Assembly: GCF_009928415.1 (NCBI RefSeq)
Contig: NZ_JAABNN010000013.1
Coordinates: 1-64,000 of the forward strand
Origin: Bacillus sp. USDA818B3_A
GTDB taxonomy: Bacteria > Bacillota > Bacilli > Bacillales > Cytobacillaceae
Length of the DNA: 64,000 nucleotides
Reading direction: 5' to 3'
The notes below the pieces were generated by a model that was not told where the DNA came from, made no database searches, and saw only the letters and a program-made list of their open reading frames with translations. Positions 1 through 10,011 of the stretch are shown here, in pieces (the stretch's first letter is position 1; every line of letters begins with the position of its first letter). The position numbers were made by a program, and so were the translations under genes.

Positions 1-731
1 CTCAGAAACAGGAAAAAGGAACGCTTCCGAAAAATGGTGTGGTCTTAAAAACGATCGTTACCTCTGAATTAGGACGAAAGATTGCTTCAGCTTTCCAATT
101 AGAAACGGTTGATGTATTAACTGGATTTAAATTTATTGCTGAAAAGATCAAGGAATATGAGACAACTGGCGAGCATTCTTATCTTTTCGGCTATGAAGAA
201 TCTTATGGGTACTTAATTGGGGACTTTGCACGTGATAAGGATGCGGTTCAAGCTGCCTTACTAGCAACGGAGGTCTGTGCTTTTTATAAAAAACAGGGCT
301 TAACTCTATATGAAGGAATGCTCCGCGTATTTAATAAATACGGATTCTATCAAGAAGGGCTTCGTTCATTGACATTAAAAGGAAAAGAAGGGGCAGAAAT
401 GATTCAACGCCTTTTAGCCTCGTTCCGCAGTGAGCCATTAAAAAATCTCGGTTCCCTGAATACCCATGCCAGTGAGGATTATTTGACTAGTATCCGGGTT
501 ACAAAAGATGGCGAACAAGTGATTCAACTGCCTAAGTCCAATGTTTTAAAATATACTTTTGAAGATGGTTCATGGGTATGTTTACGTCCATCTGGAACAG
601 AACCAAAAGTAAAGTTCTATTTTGGTGTGAACAGTTCAAGTTTGGCAGAGAGTAAACAAAAACTGCAAACCATTGAAAAGGATTTTATGGAATTGGTTGA
701 TAAAAAAGTCAAAATCGTTCAAATGAAATAA
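1..731 (+). CDS. pgcA: phosphoglucomutase / phospho-sugar mutase, 3' part only
   Basis: Interconverts glucose-6-phosphate and glucose-1-phosphate, feeding UDP-glucose for teichoic acid and glycolipid synthesis. The gene is cut by the window edge: an open frame runs in from base 3 with no start, leaving about 242 C-terminal residues of a family that is usually about 580 aa. The C-terminal phosphate-binding loop [12 protein letters not shown] and the sugar-binding GYEESYGY motif are both clear. The stop at 729-731 is followed directly by an intrinsic terminator, so this is the last gene of its transcript. PgcA is the likely B. subtilis counterpart; a phosphomannomutase label would describe the same superfamily. 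Confidence 0.9.
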   Translation, partial: QKQEKGTLPKNGVVLKTIVTSELGRKIASAFQLETVDVLTGFKFIAEKIKEYETTGEHSYLFGYEESYGYLIGDFARDKDAVQAALLATEVCAFYKKQGLTLYEGMLRVFNKYGFYQEGLRSLTLKGKEGAEMIQRLLASFRSEPLKNLGSLNTHASEDYLTSIRVTKDGEQVIQLPKSNVLKYTFEDGSWVCLRPSGTEPKVKFYFGVNSSSLAESKQKLQTIEKDFMELVDKKVKIVQMK

Positions 732-744
732 TAATAAGGGAAAG

Positions 745-772
745 CGGCCTCCATTTTTGGAGGCCGTTTTTT
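745..772 (+). terminator. intrinsic terminator after pgcA
   Basis: Perfect 9-bp GC-rich stem (cggcctcca/tggaggccg) followed by six T, 14 bases after the pgcA stop codon. Confidence 0.9.
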
Positions 773-832
773 GGTGGAATTCCTTTTTCCGGTAAATTAT
801 TTTCTCAGGCAAATTAGTATCCACTTCATTTT

Positions 833-1087
833 TCAGGAAAGACTATACATCGGTAAGCCATTTGCATCAGGATCCAGTGATTCATTAGCATGGTCAATGT
901 AACGGAGAAGACTATATAATTTTGTTTCAATCACGGTGTAATCGCGTTCAAAGTTATAAGCATGCAGGAATTGTTCGATTTTCTTTGATAAGAATTGGTC
1001 TTTTGTACGAACCATTAGAATAAGCAAATTGTCCCACTCTGATCGGTGCGTATAATAAAGCGCTCGGTCATAATCCAATTTATTCAT
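833..1087 (-). CDS. yhdB: YhdB-like small protein
   Basis: An 84-residue soluble protein rich in Tyr, Asp and Leu, with no signal peptide or membrane segment. Its start MNKLDYDRALYYTHRSEW and its size match the small YhdB family of Bacillus, whose function is unknown. A very strong AAGGAGGAGG ribosome site precedes the ATG. In B. subtilis yhdB also lies near spoVR and a cell-wall hydrolase, which agrees with the neighbours here. The family assignment rests on recall of the sequence pattern; the reality of the gene is well supported. Confidence 0.75.
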   Translation of the reverse strand: MNKLDYDRALYYTHRSEWDNLLILMVRTKDQFLSKKIEQFLHAYNFERDYTVIETKLYSLLRYIDHANESLDPDANGLPMYSLS

Positions 1088-1223
1088 TTGCGTTTGCCTC
1101 CTCCTTATTAGGAGTTGACTTTATTTTATGACATTCTCCAAATAACTTTCACAGAAAATGTTGGACACCTTATAACTACGCTGTTTTCAACTTTTACCTG
1201 AATAAAAATCAGATTTTTAAGAA

Positions 1224-2213
1224 ATGTGGTGTTTTAAGTTGTTCCGTTTGCTTTGTGTCCTTTTTTCTTTATTTACTATCATATCAACAGGAATCGAAGC
1301 TAAGGTTATTAAAAGTAATAAACCATACTCCTATCAAAGCCTTGAACAGGATATAAAAAAATTAAACCAAAAATATAAACAGCATATTGAAGTCAAATCG
1401 ATCGGTAAGACTCATTTTGGGAAAGAGATTTGGGCAATAAAACTGGGGGAGGGAGAAAAGAATATTACTTTAATTGGTTCTCATCATGGACGTGAATGGC
1501 TGACAAGCATGCTTTTAATGAACATGCTGGAGACCTATGCAGAAGCCTGCCAGAACGGTAATAGAGTTGGATTTAGGTCTACGGATATCCTTAATGAGGT
1601 TTCCATTTGGTTTATACCTATGTTAAATCCTGACGGTGTCGAGATTCAGCAAAATAATTTAGAATCATTTCCTATCGAACACAAACAGCGCTTGATCCAG
1701 ATGAATGAAGGCGCCAGGTCGTTTAAAAGGTGGAAGGCAAATGGGCTGGGAGTAGATTTAAACAGACAATACCCAGCAGGCTGGGAAAGGCTTAATCCAG
1801 AACCATCAAAGCCAAGCTATGCATTTTATCGAGGGATAAAACCTCTTGAGTCCAAAGAGGTAATAGCTTTAACTCAATTTATTGATGAAATTAATCCTTC
1901 TATTGCTGTGGCCTATCATACAGCGGGTAGAGAAATTTTTTGGAATTATAAAAACGGAAAACATTTAAAGCGCGATTATCGGGTGGCCAAAAAGGTGTCT
2001 AGAGCGACGGGCTATAAATTAGCAGAGCCAGACCCTGATGCTGTCGGGGGCGGATTCACGGATTGGTTTATTACAACCTATCATAAACCAGCAATGACAA
2101 TTGAAATCAGCTACTTGGTGGGGGAGACAAACCCGCCGCTGTCAGTCTTTAGGAAAGAGTGGAAACGTAACAAAAGTGTGGGACTGTTACTCTGTAGACT
2201 GGCAAAAGACTGA
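1224..2213 (+). CDS. secreted M14-family zinc carboxypeptidase
   Basis: A 329-aa exported metallopeptidase. Residues 1-26 form a signal peptide (Lys/Arg followed by a Leu/Phe/Ile-rich stretch). The catalytic domain then shows the zinc site HHGREW (His-x-x-Glu), the substrate-side motif LNPDGVE, the conserved GVDLNRQYPAGW, a third zinc ligand in YHTAGREIFWNY, and the catalytic Glu in MTIEISY. This is the gamma-D-glutamyl-meso-diaminopimelate peptidase I branch, which trims cell-wall peptides. Unlike YqgT-type enzymes it has no LysM repeats. No good ribosome site precedes the ATG, so a start at the downstream TTG (1239) cannot be excluded. Position just before spoVR suggests, but does not prove, a spore-wall role. 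Confidence 0.85.
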   Translation: MWCFKLFRLLCVLFSLFTIISTGIEAKVIKSNKPYSYQSLEQDIKKLNQKYKQHIEVKSIGKTHFGKEIWAIKLGEGEKNITLIGSHHGREWLTSMLLMNMLETYAEACQNGNRVGFRSTDILNEVSIWFIPMLNPDGVEIQQNNLESFPIEHKQRLIQMNEGARSFKRWKANGLGVDLNRQYPAGWERLNPEPSKPSYAFYRGIKPLESKEVIALTQFIDEINPSIAVAYHTAGREIFWNYKNGKHLKRDYRVAKKVSRATGYKLAEPDPDAVGGGFTDWFITTYHKPAMTIEISYLVGETNPPLSVFRKEWKRNKSVGLLLCRLAKD

Positions 2214-2307
2214 AAAAATAAGAACTTGCCATTGTTTTTTTGCATCTTTCTCATCAATCCTATCTTTTCTTCATACATTGTGTTAAGAGGAAAAGGGGGA
2301 GTGAGGA

Positions 2308-3720
2308 ATGAAAGTAGAAGATCGTAAGCAGCTAGAATATGCAATTCAAGAAATTACTGAAATAGCCAACGGCTTTGGCCTTGATTTTTATCCCATGCGT
2401 TATGAAATTTGTCCAGCAGAAATCATTTATACCTTTGGTGCTTATGGTATGCCAACCCGCTTCTCACATTGGAGCTTTGGGAAGCAATTTCACAAAATGA
2501 AACTGCATTATGATTTGGGGCTTAGTAAAATTTATGAGCTGGTAATCAACTCTAATCCTTGTTATGCCTTTTTGCTGGATTCAAATACCCTTATACAGAA
2601 CAAGTTAATTGTTGCTCACGTCTTGGCGCATTGTGATTTCTTCAAAAACAATGTCCGCTTCCAAAATACGAAGCGGGATATGGTTGAAAGTATGGCAGCA
2701 ACGGCTGAACGCATCCATAAATACGAGATTCAATATGGAAAAAGAGAAGTAGAAACCTTTTTAGATGCTGTGTTGGCCATCGATGAGCATATTGATCCTT
2801 CTCTGATGAGACCGAAACTTTCATGGTCGATCACGGATGATGATCAAGAGGAAGACGAGCAGCGTAGTGTAACACCCTATGATGATTTATGGGGACTTGA
2901 CGATAAGGATAAATCGGTAACTAAGCCGCCGAAGAAAAAGAAGTTCCCGCCAAGACCTGAAAAGGACATCTTATTATTTATTGAGACCTTTAGCCGAGAG
3001 CTAGAGGATTGGCAGCGTGATATTTTAACCATGATGCGTGAGGAAATGCTTTATTTCTGGCCGCAGCTTGAAACAAAGATAATGAACGAAGGCTGGGCTT
3101 CCTATTGGCACCAGCGGATATTAAGGGAAATGGAATTAACAAGCGGTGAAGCAATCGAATTTGCAAAACTAAATGCAGGAGTGGTTCAGCCATCCAAAAC
3201 AGGTATCAACCCTTACTACCTGGGCATTAAGATTTTTGAGGATATAGAAGAACGGTATAATAATCCAACAGAAGAGATGAGAAGGAGGGGCGTTCAGCCG
3301 GGATCGGGCCGAGAAAAGATGTTTGAGGTTCGCGAAGTTGAATCCGATATTTCATTTCTTCGTAATTACTTAAACAAAGACCTTGTGATGAGGGAGGATA
3401 TGTATCTTTTCCAAAAGCAGGGAAGAGATTACAAAATCGTTGATAAAGAATGGGAACACATTCGCGATCAATTGGTAAATATGAGGGTAAATGGGGGATT
3501 CCCGTATATAACGGTAAATGATGGTGATTTTCTAAAGAATGGAGAACTGTACTTAAAGCATTGGTATGAGGGAGTAGAATTAGATGTGAAGTATCTTGAA
3601 AAGGTACTTCCATATATTCACCAGCTTTGGGGAAGGCCCGTTCATATGGAAAGTGTCATCGAGGATAGAAGAATGCTGTTCTCCTATGATGGTAAAGGGG
3701 TCCATCGAAAATATTTATAG
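2308..3720 (+). CDS. spoVR: stage V sporulation protein R
   Basis: A 470-aa soluble protein carrying the invariant SpoVR signatures, including [15 protein letters not shown] near residue 50, the [11 protein letters not shown] block, and the HCDFFKNN and EGWASYWHQ histidine motifs. SpoVR is needed for normal spore cortex formation in B. subtilis; its biochemistry is unresolved. A clear ribosome site (AGGAAAAGGGGGAGTGAGG) precedes the ATG. A CATACATT box about 35 bp upstream resembles a sigma-E -10 element, as expected for a mother-cell gene, but no convincing -35 was found. The gene ends in a strong bidirectional terminator shared with ald. Confidence 0.95.
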   Translation: MKVEDRKQLEYAIQEITEIANGFGLDFYPMRYEICPAEIIYTFGAYGMPTRFSHWSFGKQFHKMKLHYDLGLSKIYELVINSNPCYAFLLDSNTLIQNKLIVAHVLAHCDFFKNNVRFQNTKRDMVESMAATAERIHKYEIQYGKREVETFLDAVLAIDEHIDPSLMRPKLSWSITDDDQEEDEQRSVTPYDDLWGLDDKDKSVTKPPKKKKFPPRPEKDILLFIETFSRELEDWQRDILTMMREEMLYFWPQLETKIMNEGWASYWHQRILREMELTSGEAIEFAKLNAGVVQPSKTGINPYYLGIKIFEDIEERYNNPTEEMRRRGVQPGSGREKMFEVREVESDISFLRNYLNKDLVMREDMYLFQKQGRDYKIVDKEWEHIRDQLVNMRVNGGFPYITVNDGDFLKNGELYLKHWYEGVELDVKYLEKVLPYIHQLWGRPVHMESVIEDRRMLFSYDGKGVHRKYL

Positions 3721-3722
3721 AT

Positions 3723-3763
3723 ATTTCAGGCAGCTATCATTTGATAGCTGCCTGAAATTTTAT
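3723..3763. terminator. bidirectional terminator between spoVR and ald
   Basis: A 17-bp perfect inverted repeat (3723-3739 with 3742-3758) flanked by A-rich and T-rich ends, between two convergent genes. Confidence 0.9.
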
Positions 3764-4897
3764 TTAAAGGGATGCAAGCTCTTTTCCCAGTGCTTCTTCT
3801 ACTGTTACATACTGATACCCAAGATCCTTTGCCACCGCTTCATAGGTAATTTCTCCATTCGCTGCATTTAAGCCAAGTTTTAAAGCAGAATTTTCAGAAA
3901 TGGCTTTTAGAACCCCTTTATTTGCAATTTCTAATGCGTATGGTACAGTAACGTTTGTCAGTGCGATCGTTGATGTTCGCGGAACAGCTCCTGGCATATT
4001 GGCAACAGAATAGTGAACAACTCCGTGTTTTATGAAAGTAGGATTATCGTGAGTGGTCACATGATCGCTTGTTTCCACAATTCCCCCTTGGTCAATTGCT
4101 ACATCGACAATTACAGAACCAGGCTTCATTGACTTTACCATTTCTTCTGTTACAAGTTTCGGAGCCTTGGCACCAGGAATTAATACAGCACCTATTAAAA
4201 GGTCAGCTTCCGCTGCGGCTTCTGCAATGTTATATGGATTAGACATTAATGTTTTCACTTGATTTCCAAAGATATCATCCAGCTGGCGTAAACGGTCCGC
4301 GCTTAGATCAATAATCGTCACATCGGCACCAAGACCAATAGCCATTTTGGCTGCGTTTGTACCAACAATACCCCCGCCAATAATCGTTACCTTTCCGCGG
4401 TTTACTCCTGGTACGCCGGCAAGAAGAATTCCTTGACCGCCGTTATTCTTTTGTAAAAATTGTGCACCAATTTGTGCTGCCATACGGCCTGCCACTTCAC
4501 TCATGGGAGTTAGCAGTGGAAGTGTTCTGTTAATAGACACTGTTTCATAGGCAATGGCAGTAACCCCTTTGTCCTTTAGAGCTTGAGCTAATAAAGGCTC
4601 TGCTGCAAGGTGCAAATAAGTAAATAAGATTAATCCTGGGCGGAAATATTGATATTCACTTTCTAAAGGTTCTTTTACCTTCATAATCATTTCTGCTTGT
4701 GACCAAACATTTTTCACGTCTTCAACGATTTCTGCCCCTGCTTTTGAATAATCACCATCATTGAAACCGCTTCCAATACCAGCGCCCTTTTCGATTAGTA
4801 CAGTATGACCAGCTTTTACTAAAGTAACAACTCCAGCTGGAGTAAGTGCAACACGATTTTCGTTATTTTTAATCTCCTTAGGTACACCAATATACAT
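3764..4897 (-). CDS. ald: L-alanine dehydrogenase
   Basis: Catalyses NAD-dependent oxidative deamination of L-alanine to pyruvate and ammonia, a catabolic step that also supports sporulation. The protein is 377 aa, the normal length, and starts [10 protein letters not shown]. Known active-site residues are in register: Lys75 in KVKEP and His96 in TYLHLA. The NAD-binding Rossmann loop reads [13 protein letters not shown] near residue 175. The ATG has an AGAGGAGG ribosome site. It lies downstream of its presumed activator adeR on the same strand, 134 bp away, and probably has its own promoter there. Confidence 0.97.
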   Translation of the reverse strand: MYIGVPKEIKNNENRVALTPAGVVTLVKAGHTVLIEKGAGIGSGFNDGDYSKAGAEIVEDVKNVWSQAEMIMKVKEPLESEYQYFRPGLILFTYLHLAAEPLLAQALKDKGVTAIAYETVSINRTLPLLTPMSEVAGRMAAQIGAQFLQKNNGGQGILLAGVPGVNRGKVTIIGGGIVGTNAAKMAIGLGADVTIIDLSADRLRQLDDIFGNQVKTLMSNPYNIAEAAAEADLLIGAVLIPGAKAPKLVTEEMVKSMKPGSVIVDVAIDQGGIVETSDHVTTHDNPTFIKHGVVHYSVANMPGAVPRTSTIALTNVTVPYALEIANKGVLKAISENSALKLGLNAANGEITYEAVAKDLGYQYVTVEEALGKELASL

Positions 4898-5031
4898 TTA
4901 GAATTCCTCCTCTAAACTTTAACTATTTCTAAGCTATGGCTAAAGTATAGAAGGTTTCTTGCTGAAATTCTTTGTTAAGATAGAAGAAAAGTTTTTTACC
5001 TTTTTGGAGATTTTCACAAAATGTTCAAATT

Positions 5032-6264
5032 CTATTTGTATTTTTCGAGCTTCAAGTCAAGATATAGAAGCATTTTCTGATTAGGATCCTTGAAGTTAAC
5101 ATCGCCAATTTCTGAAATTCGTTTTAAACGATAATTCAGGGTGTTGGCATGGACATTTAGTTCCTTCGCGGCATCGTTAATATTGTTATCATTATTTAAA
5201 AAGACTTCTAATGTTTCAACTAAATTACTGCTATGTTTTTGGTCATAATCTTGAAGTTTTTTTAAAGAATGGTTTTCATATGGATCTGATTTTCTTTTTT
5301 CTAAAATCACATCAAAAAGTTGGAAAATTCCCAGCTTATGATAATTAAAGATATCTTGTGTCTCGTTAGGAAATTTCTCCTTAATTGATAAAACAGCCAT
5401 TGTTTCTTTGTATGCTTGGCTCATTTTTTGATAATCCTCATAAATACTGCTGTATACAGGAGTAATGCCCTTCATACTGTACCGCTCATCCATAGTTCTT
5501 ACAAAGGTTTGGACAAAGTGATTTAAATTGTTGGAAGTCTCTCTAATATTTGCTGCAGAGATTAGGACAATCAGCTGATTACAGTCTATTGTATAGAGCA
5601 TAATTTTCATCAGTTGACTTGTTTTTAAAAGGTAATAAATGTTTTGCTCTATTTTGTTTGTTATGTTGACTGGAAATTGAAAAACCGCAATCGCAAAGGA
5701 AGGAGAGGGCGATATTTTTAACGACTGAAACCGCTCATAGATGTCTTTTTCACCCTGCAAATGACCTGTGAGTAGTTTCCAAAAGAATTCCTGTGAATGC
5801 TCTTCTTTTTTATTTTTCCGCGTTTGCAGCTGTAATAGCTTATTTTTCGCAGAATCTGCAGCCTTTTTGAGCAGATCAAAATCCTCTTCAGTTAAGGTTT
5901 TATCAATTTCAATGGCCCATATAAATCCTAATACTTCGTCTTGTTTCCAGATAGAAATAGCGACTCTATTATTAAGCCCAATATCATCAATATTTTTTAC
6001 GCGTATGGGCTCACGAGTTTGCAGCAATGCTGGGATTGTGCCCTCTTTCCATAATTGATTGATGACCTTCTCAGGTACTCTTCTTCCGATAATGGTATAT
6101 ATTCTAGCCGGGTCAGTTCGTTCATCATGGGTGCTATAGGCAAGAAGGCGATGATTCGCATCCTCAATAGTAATCGGGCAATTTAAAACTTGGCTGATTA
6201 GATCTGCAAGCTCTTCTAAGCTATCAAAAGCGGCTTTAAACGGATCCGGTTGTCTAGTATTCAA
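5032..6264 (-). CDS. adeR: PucR-family activator of alanine dehydrogenase
   Basis: A 410-aa regulator with an N-terminal sensor region, a central GGDEF-like segment and a C-terminal helix-turn-helix (about residues 355-400, AAKELNVHANTLNYRLKRI), the PucR/CdaR arrangement. In B. subtilis AdeR (YukF) is encoded next to ald and activates it in response to alanine; the same adjacency and length here support orthology. Cytoplasmic. The effector is inferred from that precedent and not visible in the sequence. Confidence 0.88.
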   Translation of the reverse strand: MNTRQPDPFKAAFDSLEELADLISQVLNCPITIEDANHRLLAYSTHDERTDPARIYTIIGRRVPEKVINQLWKEGTIPALLQTREPIRVKNIDDIGLNNRVAISIWKQDEVLGFIWAIEIDKTLTEEDFDLLKKAADSAKNKLLQLQTRKNKKEEHSQEFFWKLLTGHLQGEKDIYERFQSLKISPSPSFAIAVFQFPVNITNKIEQNIYYLLKTSQLMKIMLYTIDCNQLIVLISAANIRETSNNLNHFVQTFVRTMDERYSMKGITPVYSSIYEDYQKMSQAYKETMAVLSIKEKFPNETQDIFNYHKLGIFQLFDVILEKRKSDPYENHSLKKLQDYDQKHSSNLVETLEVFLNNDNNINDAAKELNVHANTLNYRLKRISEIGDVNFKDPNQKMLLYLDLKLEKYK

Positions 6265-6302
6265 AATAAAAACCTCCGCAATTCTATTAAGAAATGATTA
6301 AT

Positions 6303-6322
6303 TGTCCAGCTTCAGCGACTAG
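6303..6322 (+). repeat. degenerate remnant of the dispersed GTCCAGCTCCAGCGCCTAG repeat
   Basis: The bases tgtccagcttcagcgactag match the left end of the longer repeats at 14631, 35814 and 36915 with two substitutions. It lies in the 346-bp adeR-permease gap, which otherwise holds only AT-rich promoter DNA and the cre site at 6460. Confidence 0.6.
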
Positions 6323-6459
6323 TCAAATTGCTTCCACTTTTCTCTTTAGTTCAATTCTACAAAAAGATAAGATAATTTTCTCGTTATTCTACAAAAAAGA
6401 TTGTTCACAAAAATGTTAAAATAATGTCAAAGAAAGTTCACATTAATTTTAACTAGATT

Positions 6460-6473
6460 TGTAAGCGCTGACA
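6460..6473 (+). promoter_or_regulatory. cre site (CcpA catabolite-repression element)
   Basis: TGTAAGCGCTGACA fits the cre consensus TGWAANCGNTNWCA at every position. It sits about 140 bp before the amino-acid permease start, which suggests CcpA control of amino-acid uptake by carbon status. Confidence 0.75.
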
Positions 6474-6610
6474 ATAGAAAAAAGGGAGGGAAGACCGTCG
6501 CAATAATTGTTTGGAAGTAGTATTATATTATTTTGTAATATGAATTGTTAATTTCCTTATTATGAACAAATGAATGGGTAAGAAGTTTTTTTATCAGGGG
6601 GAGATCATGG

Positions 6611-8011
6611 ATGAGTAAAAACACTCAGAACAAAGAACTTCATCGCGGATTAGAGGAAAGACATATAACACTAATGTCCCTTGGTGCAGCTATTGGAGTA
6701 GGGTTATTTCTAGGTTCAGCGACTGCAATAAAAATGGCCGGACCCGGGATTCTGGCTGGTTATGCATTTAGCGGGTTAATTATGTTTTTCATTATGAGAG
6801 CTTTAGGAGAAATGGCGATCCAAAAACCGGTAGCAGGATCATTCAGTAAATATGCAAGGGATTATCTGGGACCACTTGCGGGATACATAACAGGTTGGAA
6901 TTATTGGTTTTTATGGGTTGTTACTTGCATGGCCGAGATTACTGCTATTGGAATTTATATGGAGTACTGGTTTCCTTCTGTCCCAAGATGGATTTGGGCA
7001 TTGGCTGCGCTTGTGATGATGGCGGCAATCAACTTCCTTGCAGTAAAAGCCTACGGAGAGTTAGAATTCTGGTTTGCTTTAATTAAAATTATTACGATTA
7101 TTGCGATGATTGCCATTGGTGCCGGGATGATTATCTTTGGAATTGGCAATGGCGGCTTTGCTACAGGTATTAAAAATTTATGGGAGCATGGCGGATTTTT
7201 TCCGAACGGTATAAAGGGTGTCTTACTATCATTGCAAATGGTTATGTTTGCCTATTTGGGAATTGAGATGATTGGTATTACCGCAGGAGAGGTTAAGAAT
7301 CCGGAAAAGTCTCTTTCAAAAGCAATTGATACAGTCTTTTGGCGAATTCTTCTATTTTACGTTGGGGCATTATTCGTTATTATGTCGATCTATCCTTGGG
7401 AAGAAATTGGAACGAAAGGAAGTCCTTTTGTTCTAACCTTTGAAAAGATTGGAATTCCAGGTGCTGCAGGTATAATTAATTTTGTTGTTCTAACTGCAGC
7501 TCTTTCATCTTGTAATAGCGGTATTTTCAGTACGGCTAGAATGTTATTTAACCTTGCTGAACACGGAGAGGCTCCGAAAAACTTTGGCAGAGTGACGAAA
7601 AGCGGTGTACCTGGAATAGCTGTACTTGCATCAGCTGGAGCTTTATTAATTGGGGTAATCTTAAATTATATTGTACCGGCAAAAGTATTCACATGGGTTA
7701 CGAGTATTGCTACGTTTGGTGCTATTTGGACCTGGGGTGTCATTTTATTATCGCAGATAAGATATCGTAAGACCCTGCAGACAGGGGAAGTAAAGGCACT
7801 TAAATATAAAATGCCCTTATTTCCGTATACATCCTATTTGTCTCTAGCATTTTTAGCATTTGTCATCGGTTTAATGGCCTATAGCCCAGATACGCGAATA
7901 GCTTTAGTAATTGGGCCGTTATTCCTTGTCTTCTTAGTAGTTGTTTATTATTTAAAAGGGTTTCATAAACGGGATATGAAAGAATCAAATGTAAAAAAGA
8001 GGATCATTTAA
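6611..8011 (+). CDS. APC-family amino-acid permease, probable alanine permease
   Basis: A 466-aa integral membrane proton symporter of the AAT/APC family with about 12 hydrophobic helices. The family signature is present at the N-terminus (GLEERHITLMSLGAAIGVGL, then AGPGI) and in ALGEMA. It closely resembles the B. subtilis AlaP (YtnA)/ProY subgroup. Its location beside ald and adeR makes alanine the most likely substrate, though proline or serine cannot be excluded. The ATG at 6611 follows a GGGGGAG ribosome site by seven bases. A perfect cre site lies upstream. Confidence 0.85.
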   Translation: MSKNTQNKELHRGLEERHITLMSLGAAIGVGLFLGSATAIKMAGPGILAGYAFSGLIMFFIMRALGEMAIQKPVAGSFSKYARDYLGPLAGYITGWNYWFLWVVTCMAEITAIGIYMEYWFPSVPRWIWALAALVMMAAINFLAVKAYGELEFWFALIKIITIIAMIAIGAGMIIFGIGNGGFATGIKNLWEHGGFFPNGIKGVLLSLQMVMFAYLGIEMIGITAGEVKNPEKSLSKAIDTVFWRILLFYVGALFVIMSIYPWEEIGTKGSPFVLTFEKIGIPGAAGIINFVVLTAALSSCNSGIFSTARMLFNLAEHGEAPKNFGRVTKSGVPGIAVLASAGALLIGVILNYIVPAKVFTWVTSIATFGAIWTWGVILLSQIRYRKTLQTGEVKALKYKMPLFPYTSYLSLAFLAFVIGLMAYSPDTRIALVIGPLFLVFLVVVYYLKGFHKRDMKESNVKKRII

Positions 8012-8142
8012 AGAAAAATTGGCAGTAAGTCTTGTAATGGACTTGCTGCTTTTTTAAATGGAAAATATGATTCGAAAATAATTATAAAATACATTCCTTC
8101 ACATACTAATAATATTAAAAAAGTATAGTGGGAGGTATTTAA

Positions 8143-8961
8143 TTGAAGAAAAAAATTAGCATGTTTTTATCCGTATTTATTGTGCTCTCTTTTTCATCCT
8201 TTACAGTAAAGGCTGAGACGGAGAGCCGTCCTTCAATAAACTTATATAAGCAAAATACCATGTCTGTCCTTTGGTTTCAAAATTCAGCCGAGGCAAAAGC
8301 CTTATATTATCAAAGCTATAATATTGGGAGAATGAGATTAGATGAGATGTTAAAAGAACGTGTTCATGCACTTGGTTTGAAACCTGCAATAGTCCTAGAT
8401 ATTGATGAGACTATACTAGATAACAGTGCTTATCAGGCCTGGTTTGTCCTTCATGGCCAAGGAGTTCCCTTTAGCTGGAATGAATGGTTTAATCGTGGGA
8501 TAGCAAAGGCCCTACCAGGGGCAATTGAATTTTTGCACTATGCGAATGCAAGAGGGGTGGATATCTTCTATATCTCTAACCGAAATGAAGCACAAAAAGC
8601 ACCGACTATGAAAAATTTAATAGCTGTAGGTGCTCCGCAGGTGAGAATTGACCATGTATTATTACAACAGCCTGGAGAAAAAGGAAAAGAAATGCGCCGG
8701 GTTCAAGTGTCAAAGACTCATGATATTCTTCTATATTTTGGTGATAACTTAGGAGATTTTAGCGGGTTTGAGGGGTTAACGGTTTCAGAGAGAGCACAAG
8801 AGGCCGCCAAACGAAAGGATGAGTTTGGCCGAAAGCTAATTGTATTCCCAAATCCTATGTATGGTGATTGGGAAGGTGCCATCTATCATTATGATTATAG
8901 AAAAACAAACAAGGAAAAGGACAAGCTTAGAAAGGAATTTTTAGAAATTTATAAACGATAA
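8143..8961 (+). CDS. secreted HAD-family acid phosphatase / 5'-nucleotidase (e(P4) class)
   Basis: A 272-aa exported phosphatase of HAD subfamily IIIB. A signal peptide (residues 1-24, ending VKA) lacks a lipobox cysteine, so unlike Haemophilus e(P4) it is not a lipoprotein. The catalytic motif VLDIDETILDNS carries the two essential Asp residues; motif II is in FYISNRNE and the metal-binding motif III in FGDNLGDF. Likely dephosphorylates nucleotides or other phosphomonoesters outside the membrane. It starts at a TTG placed six bases after GGGAGGT. It is a single-gene unit with a terminator downstream. Confidence 0.9.
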   Translation: MKKKISMFLSVFIVLSFSSFTVKAETESRPSINLYKQNTMSVLWFQNSAEAKALYYQSYNIGRMRLDEMLKERVHALGLKPAIVLDIDETILDNSAYQAWFVLHGQGVPFSWNEWFNRGIAKALPGAIEFLHYANARGVDIFYISNRNEAQKAPTMKNLIAVGAPQVRIDHVLLQQPGEKGKEMRRVQVSKTHDILLYFGDNLGDFSGFEGLTVSERAQEAAKRKDEFGRKLIVFPNPMYGDWEGAIYHYDYRKTNKEKDKLRKEFLEIYKR

Positions 8962-8997
8962 ATCCTTAATTTACCTTTATCAATAAAAGGACTTTGA

Positions 8998-9037
8998 AAA
9001 TCCAAATCATCTGTAAAATGATTTGGATTTTTGTTTT
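8998..9037 (+). terminator. intrinsic terminator after the acid phosphatase gene
   Basis: A 13-bp perfect stem (8998-9010 with 9018-9030) followed by a T-rich tract. Confidence 0.85.
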
Positions 9038-9142
9038 GCGTTATCTTTAAATGTTGAAGTTAAAGCTAGTATTAAGTGTATTCATACTCAATGGTTTATC
9101 AACTGTTTTTAAGACAAACTTTTACTTTAAAATGTAAGCAGG

Positions 9143-9832
9143 TTAAATTGATTCATCAATTGGTCCATATAATTGTTCATTCCAATGTAACTTTAGGTCC
9201 TCTTTCAAGGAATCATTATGTTGTTGCAATGCATCAATCAAGGAGGAGAGGTCACGATTTTTTAATGCTTCGTACATATTTTGATGATCTTTGTGTCTTT
9301 TTAAGCTATTTTCAAAAACTTCACTGTACCCAACTCGTGCTAGTGATATGAGAGGATTAATAGAAGAATAAATATGTTGAACCTTTTGATTCCTAGCCCA
9401 TTGCACTAATAATTGATGAAACTCCATATCCAGTTTACTGTATGATTCGTAGGAAAAGGGCTGTACGATCAATAGTGAATCCATTTTATCCATTATCTGT
9501 TTCCAAATGTCTATTTCATGAACGGTTACATGCTTAATAGCTTGTGCTGCAGACCATGTTTCAACCATGAATCGAGCATCAAGAGCCTCTATACAATCCT
9601 TGAATCGCAATTGGGTAATGTAAGTTCCTTTCCTTGGTAATATTTCAATTAACCCTTCATGAACCAGTTGATTTACCGCTTCTTTTACGGGTGAACGACT
9701 GACTCCATATTTATTTGCTAATTTAATAATATCTAATTTATCTCCAGGTGCAAAAGTTCCGCTAATAATATCATTTCGAAGTACTTTATATATTTGTGTT
9801 GCAAGAGCAGAGGTTTCAATCATTGCAGCCAA
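9143..9832 (-). CDS. GntR-family (FadR subgroup) transcriptional regulator
   Basis: A 229-aa repressor-type protein with an N-terminal winged helix (LANKYGVSRSPVKEAVNQLV, then LPRKGTYIT) and an all-helical FCD ligand-binding domain. The start chosen is the TTG at 9832, five bases after AGGAGGG; the more upstream ATG at 9859 has no ribosome site. A good sigma-A promoter (TTGACT, 18 bp, TATAAT at 9898-9927) lies upstream and a palindromic operator falls just downstream of it, implying autoregulation. It is divergent from the AllD-like dehydrogenase, its probable target. The ligand is unknown. Confidence 0.88.
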   Translation of the reverse strand: MAAMIETSALATQIYKVLRNDIISGTFAPGDKLDIIKLANKYGVSRSPVKEAVNQLVHEGLIEILPRKGTYITQLRFKDCIEALDARFMVETWSAAQAIKHVTVHEIDIWKQIMDKMDSLLIVQPFSYESYSKLDMEFHQLLVQWARNQKVQHIYSSINPLISLARVGYSEVFENSLKRHKDHQNMYEALKNRDLSSLIDALQQHNDSLKEDLKLHWNEQLYGPIDESI

Positions 9833-9867
9833 AGTAACCCTCCTAATTTTATCTAACATCTAAAATC

Positions 9868-9884
9868 TAACATGTAATATGTTA
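9868..9884. promoter_or_regulatory. operator palindrome at the GntR gene
   Basis: TAACATGTAATATGTTA is a perfect TAACAT-N5-ATGTTA palindrome. It lies 14 bp beyond the -10 box of the gntR promoter. A half copy (tctaacat) occurs nearby at 9851-9858. It is probably the binding site of the GntR protein. Confidence 0.7.
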
Positions 9885-9897
9885 CTTAGTTAATGAA

Positions 9898-9927
9898 ATT
9901 ATAGGGTAACTAGATAAATGAAGTCAA
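9898..9927 (-). promoter_or_regulatory. sigma-A promoter of the GntR regulator gene
   Basis: On the minus strand TTGACT (9922-9927) is followed after 18 bp by TATAAT (9898-9903), pointing toward the regulator gene. Confidence 0.7.
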
Positions 9928-10011
9928 TTTCTTGTGCAACTGTTTCACAATAAAAACCTTTTTATTTAAATTGTTTTTATTTATTGACTGATTATTAATA
10001 TTGATTTAGCA

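Noticed and set aside
6607-6618. A three-codon open frame (ATG GAT GAG TAA) overlapping the permease start, possibly a minimal upstream ORF
   Set aside because: It arises by chance from the bases around the ATG at 6611 and lies too close to the ribosome site to be read separately; no conservation evidence is available.
8201-8389. Antisense frame within the acid phosphatase gene
   Set aside because: Lies wholly inside a gene with intact catalytic motifs on the other strand.
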